Source: Bdellovibrio sp. 28-41-41 (GTDB taxonomy: Bacteria > Bdellovibrionota > Bdellovibrionia > Bdellovibrionales > Bdellovibrionaceae). Taken from it: a stretch of DNA of 35,861 nt. This document shows positions 32,245 through 35,861 of this stretch, in pieces (the first letter of the stretch is position 1; every line of letters starts with the position of its first letter). The notes under the pieces are model-generated. The model was not told where the DNA came from and searched no databases. It saw only the letters and a list, made by a program, of their open reading frames with translations. Location: NCBI GenBank assembly GCA_002256935.1, contig NCGL01000029.1, positions 1-35,861 on the forward strand. The letters run 5' to 3'. A program made the position numbers and the translations under genes.

Positions 32245-35200
32245 ATGAATAAATTTCCGTTGCTGTTGTTGATGCTAGTTTCTTTGGTCGAAGTGGCCTT
32301 TGCGAAACCGTTTTATTTAACGATTCGTCGAGATTTCTCACCCAGTGAGAATCCGAAATTAGAAGTGAACTACTCGGTCGAGACTCCGATCTATATTAAA
32401 ATATTAGAGCCAGAGGATAAAAAGCAGTTTATTGCGACTCAAATTGATTTACGAAGAGCATGGAAAAAACCAGGATACGAATACAATCCCGCGCATTTCA
32501 TGACTTTGGGGTTTAATGAAGATCGAAGTAATTTCGATTGGATTCGAACGAATCTAAATTATGGAGTAAAAAAAGATCTAGTGGATAAGCTGGGCGGTGC
32601 TACCGATTCACCGTATCTTTCCCCGGGCAAGCTAGGACCTGAAAAATTAATTCAGATTCCAAAAGGATTTAAGCTGCGCACGGAAGTAGTGTTAAATCCA
32701 GAGAAACAAGACGCTAAGAAAGATTTCGATGTTCCTGGCTTTGAAGAATATAACAGCTACATGGATTCATCGCGATTAAATACTAAGGTTGTCGATCTTC
32801 CAAAATTGCCGTCTGGTTTCTATTTGATTCAAGTGATTCAAGGAAACAACGAAGGCCAAGTTGTCTTGGCAGTTAATGATGTGATCGGGTACATGCAGAG
32901 ATCTGCGGACACGTTAGTTTATCGTGTTTTCAACCGGCAAGCGAAACCAATTGCCGACGCGCAAGTGTCCGTTCGTAACTTAGCCGGCAACTGGGTCAAT
33001 GATGTTAAAACCGATGCGAACGGTGAAGTGCGCATTGATAATGTAAAAGAAAATGATCTGTTAACAGTCATTAATTCGCCTCAGGGTACGGCGATTATTG
33101 ATTCTGAGTATTTCTCGACTCAAGTTTCTTTCCCCGATATGTACTTGTTTACAGATCGCCCGTTGTATCGCGATGGCGATACGGTTTCGTTTAAAGGTAT
33201 TTTAAGAAATTTAGCTAACGGCCGAAGTAATTTGAGTCCTGATAAAACCGGAGTCAAAATTGAAATTTACAATACTGCGGACAGCAAGGTGTCGGCATCG
33301 ACAACGGTCAAGTTCACAGGGTTTGGAACGTTCGACGGCAGTCTTAAAATTAATAGTCCCGATTCTCCGGGAGTTTACCGAGTTGTCGCAAAACTTAGTA
33401 AAATCGAACATGCCAGCGAGATTCGTGTAAAAGAATATGTTAAGCCGATCTATTTCCTAAAATTAATGAATGATCAAGAAACCGCAAAGCAAGGTGATAC
33501 TCTAAAATTCCGCGTCCAAGCAGAACGCTATGCGGGTGGGGCACCAAAGATTATTATGTCGTACGTGAATGTTTACCGGAACCGAGTGGAATCATCACAA
33601 TGGATCGATGATGCTGGAATGGGCGAAACCGGATCTACTGTGACTTACGGTGATGACGGCAGCAAAGGTGCGCGCAGTATGGCCCCTGAAACCATCGTTG
33701 CCAATCAAGAGATCAAATTTGACGAGAAAGGCTTTGCCGACTTCGAAGTTAAGATCCCTGGTAATCTGCCTGGTCCAAAGAATTTGAATTATTCATATAA
33801 AGTGGAAGTTTATTCTCAAGATGCGGATGATAACGTTATCTATGGCAGTAAATCGTTTTTCGATTTAGCCAGCGAAGTGTCGACTCAAGCTCGCTTTAAC
33901 AAAATCGTAGTAGAGACGGGCAAAGAAGCCATCTTGACAGTGATGTCTAAAACAGTCAGTGGCAAAGCCATGCCGGATATCGATGGGGAAGTGAAATACT
34001 TCCTGGGCGATAAAACAATTCAAACTAAAAAAATTAAAACGAATGCAAAAGGTGTGGCAAAAGTAGATCTGCCGGAAGATGCCAACCTTGTCGGCGAGAT
34101 GCGTGCGGAAGTGACGTTGTGGGATAAGAAACGAAATCCTGATAAGCAATTCGCTGACATAGTGTTAGTTGGAAAAACTCCGGGAGTCAGCGCGGTTAAT
34201 AACGATGAAATCCGTTTGTTAACAAATCAAGCAGAAGTCGGACAAAATGAAACGATTAAAATATTCGTCGCGATGCCTGATAAATGGGGTGCGGCGGGAT
34301 CGAACAGTGGCCAAGTATTTTTAACGTTAGCGGGAAATAAGATTTTTAAAACCCAAGTGATTCCCGCGAACGGCCGATCATTCTGGATTAACGAGAAAGT
34401 TTTAGCTGAATATGGAAACCAAATTTATTTTGTAATCAGTTACGCGCATCCCGAGCGCGGTTGGATTGAAAAACGGGCTCCGTTTAAAATCTTAGATCCC
34501 GATAAGAAACTAAAGGTTCAGTGGATCAGCAAAACAGATAACGTAATTCCAGGCGCTGAACAAAAAATTAAATTTAAAATTGCCAACTCGGCTGGTAAAC
34601 CTGTGAAAGCCGAAGTAGCCTTGGCTGTTGTGGATCAAGCGGTTTTAGATCTGCAGCCAGAATTCAGACCGAAATTGGATGATTTCTTTTACCCAATGAC
34701 GCGACTGAATTTAATGTCGTTCTATTCTTCGCATTTCCAAGGTTACGGTTATGGTGAACAGATTGCGAAATTGTTTAAACCAAATCACGTATTGGCAGCG
34801 AATAAAAATCAATCCAAACCAATGGATATTAAAGATACGGCTTTTTGGAAAGCAAATATCGTAACTAATGAAGCCGGCGAAGCGGAAGTTAAATTCAATA
34901 TGCCCGGTAATCAAACTATTTGGCGAGTCACAGCCGTCGTAGTTGATAAAGAAGGCCGATTCGGCGAATCAACGACACAGTTCAAATCGCAATTACCAGT
35001 GTCATTGTTAGTTGGTTATCCTCCGTTTTTAAGAAGTACGGATAAATCTAGAATTCGCGTTAACATCACAGGTAACGAGATCACTCAAGAAACTCCGGTG
35101 AAGTACTCGGCACAATCTGAAAATAACGACATTTTCACATTCACCGGAAAAACGGATTTAAGTATTTCGTTGAAACCTAAACAGCAGGTATCCGAGAATT

Positions 35201-35861
35201 TGAATATAACTGTTGGTGATGTGGGTAAAGGTTCGATGACTTCGTTCATTGGAACGCTTGAGTTCAACAAAGCCAAACTTGGCTTCAAAGATTCTATCCG
35301 CATTCTACCTAAAGCGACTTTGGTAAATGATTACTATTTCCCGGAAGCAAGTTCATTTAAGTTAGCATTTGAAAAAGATGAAAAAGCGCAAGGCTTAGAG
35401 CTTAGCGTGTACAACGATTTCACCAGTATTCTGTTTAGCAATATGGAGTGGATGGTTCAATATCCATACGGGTGTGTTGAGCAAACTCTGGATACAACGC
35501 TGTCTAACAAGGTGATCAGCGATGTCTTACAATCCTACAAAAGCAAAGGGGCTAAGTTAACCGATGTTCAGGAAAAAGTTTTGAAAGCGGCGACGGACAA
35601 TGCTGGCATTGGCTTCAAGCGCCTGGCACAGTTCCAAGCTAAGACCGGTGGTTTTGGTTGGTTTGCAGATTCTGGTGAATCGGATTTGAACATGACGTTA
35701 CTAGTGATGATGAACTTGGCTTTGTCAGAACGCGTGACGTTTATCAGTTTGTACGACTTTAGAGTTACCTATGATTGGTTAACGACAAAGAATATCTTGC
35801 CGGGCAGTCCGCAAGGGATCGTACTTTCATTCATCGAATCTGTATTTGTTAGAAAATATAT
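32245..35861 (+). CDS. Bacterial alpha-2-macroglobulin (YfaS-type operon), 3' end cut by window
   Basis: A protease-trap protein of the alpha-2-macroglobulin family, open to the window edge (over 1200 residues seen). The ATG at 32245 has AAGG upstream; an ATG at 32233 directly after the previous stop is the alternative. Signal peptide MNKFPLLLLMLVSLVEVAFA has no lipobox cysteine. Family blocks: FTDRPLYRDGDTVSFKG (about 298-314), VALAVVDQAVLD, the A2M block DTAFWKANIVTNEAGEAEVK with PGNQTIWRVTAVVVD, and the thioester YPYGCVEQT (C1077; codon at 35473), followed by the TED helices (KTGGFGWFADSGESDLNM). When a protease cuts the bait region, the thioester would trap it covalently. Type-2 (YfaS) proteins are usually described as lacking this motif, so its presence is notable. 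The C-terminal domains lie outside the window. Confidence 0.93.
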   Translation, partial: MNKFPLLLLMLVSLVEVAFAKPFYLTIRRDFSPSENPKLEVNYSVETPIYIKILEPEDKKQFIATQIDLRRAWKKPGYEYNPAHFMTLGFNEDRSNFDWIRTNLNYGVKKDLVDKLGGATDSPYLSPGKLGPEKLIQIPKGFKLRTEVVLNPEKQDAKKDFDVPGFEEYNSYMDSSRLNTKVVDLPKLPSGFYLIQVIQGNNEGQVVLAVNDVIGYMQRSADTLVYRVFNRQAKPIADAQVSVRNLAGNWVNDVKTDANGEVRIDNVKENDLLTVINSPQGTAIIDSEYFSTQVSFPDMYLFTDRPLYRDGDTVSFKGILRNLANGRSNLSPDKTGVKIEIYNTADSKVSASTTVKFTGFGTFDGSLKINSPDSPGVYRVVAKLSKIEHASEIRVKEYVKPIYFLKLMNDQETAKQGDTLKFRVQAERYAGGAPKIIMSYVNVYRNRVESSQWIDDAGMGETGSTVTYGDDGSKGARSMAPETIVANQEIKFDEKGFADFEVKIPGNLPGPKNLNYSYKVEVYSQDADDNVIYGSKSFFDLASEVSTQARFNKIVVETGKEAILTVMSKTVSGKAMPDIDGEVKYFLGDKTIQTKKIKTNAKGVAKVDLPEDANLVGEMRAEVTLWDKKRNPDKQFADIVLVGKTPGVSAVNNDEIRLLTNQAEVGQNETIKIFVAMPDKWGAAGSNSGQVFLTLAGNKIFKTQVIPANGRSFWINEKVLAEYGNQIYFVISYAHPERGWIEKRAPFKILDPDKKLKVQWISKTDNVIPGAEQKIKFKIANSAGKPVKAEVALAVVDQAVLDLQPEFRPKLDDFFYPMTRLNLMSFYSSHFQGYGYGEQIAKLFKPNHVLAANKNQSKPMDIKDTAFWKANIVTNEAGEAEVKFNMPGNQTIWRVTAVVVDKEGRFGESTTQFKSQLPVSLLVGYPPFLRSTDKSRIRVNITGNEITQETPVKYSAQSENNDIFTFTGKTDLSISLKPKQQVSENLNITVGDVGKGSMTSFIGTLEFNKAKLGFKDSIRILPKATLVNDYYFPEASSFKLAFEKDEKAQGLELSVYNDFTSILFSNMEWMVQYPYGCVEQTLDTTLSNKVISDVLQSYKSKGAKLTDVQEKVLKAATDNAGIGFKRLAQFQAKTGGFGWFADSGESDLNMTLLVMMNLALSERVTFISLYDFRVTYDWLTTKNILPGSPQGIVLSFIESVFVRKY

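Noticed and set aside
1..35861. CRISPR arrays, tRNA or rRNA genes, and intact insertion sequences
   Set aside because: No regularly spaced repeats, no cloverleaf-like tRNA sequence and no transposase with an intact catalytic domain were seen on either strand by eye.

Overview
The window looks like chromosomal DNA from a low-GC Gram-negative bacterium, most plausibly a relative of Bdellovibrio (Bdellovibrionota). This is an inference. It rests on AT-rich codon use, dense secreted and outer-membrane genes with no close textbook match, a fused SpeD-SpeE polyamine enzyme, DUF3015/DUF4105 and DUF885 secreted proteins, and a complete bacterial alpha-2-macroglobulin operon. I saw no rRNA, tRNA or CRISPR array.

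Layout. (1) 0.1-2.2 kb: a two-gene operon. An N-acyl-amino-acid-synthase-like (FeeM/LuxI-type) acyltransferase fused to a PilZ c-di-GMP-binding domain overlaps an E1-like (ThiF-family) adenylyltransferase by one base. (2) 2.2-8.0 kb: an accessory, partly decayed region. It holds an AAA_14/DUF4143 ATPase with a large inverted repeat at its 5' end, two very small membrane-protein genes, a serine-recombinase-like protein without a catalytic domain, a HigBA toxin-antitoxin pair that looks leaderless, a broken VOC gene, unknown small genes and a start-less HTH remnant. A 17-base direct repeat (16/17) brackets 4.36-7.22 kb. (3) 8.0-13.0 kb: a large secreted coiled protein, a stress-type cluster (two-CBS protein, HPF/RaiA-like protein, three tiny proteins) and an unknown 287-residue protein. 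(4) 13.2-24.1 kb: secreted DUF885 metallopeptidase, GTP-dependent PEP carboxykinase, small membrane proteins, YceI, a DUF3015-DUF4105 pair, a periplasmic gluzincin joined to an outer-membrane barrel, a lipoprotein and a membrane protein. (5) 24.1-28.8 kb, minus strand: lipoprotein, stand-alone RlmK-type 23S rRNA methyltransferase, SpeD-SpeE fusion and a cobalamin-type radical SAM enzyme. (6) 29.3 kb to the end: an operon equivalent to E. coli yfaP-yfaT-yfaA-yfaS (Pseudomonas mag), ending in an alpha-2-macroglobulin cut by the window edge.

How the genes may work together. The best candidates for an under-described system are the FeeM/PilZ-ThiF pair, which would link c-di-GMP to production of an acylated, adenylation-activated small molecule or peptide, and the YfaS-type alpha-2-macroglobulin operon. 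Here the macroglobulin keeps an intact thioester motif (CVEQ), although type-2 YfaS proteins are usually described as lacking it. The speDE-radical SAM coupling and the DUF4105 papain-like protein with a barrel-like C-terminus are also worth following. All functional claims are from motif recognition by eye; no database search was run.
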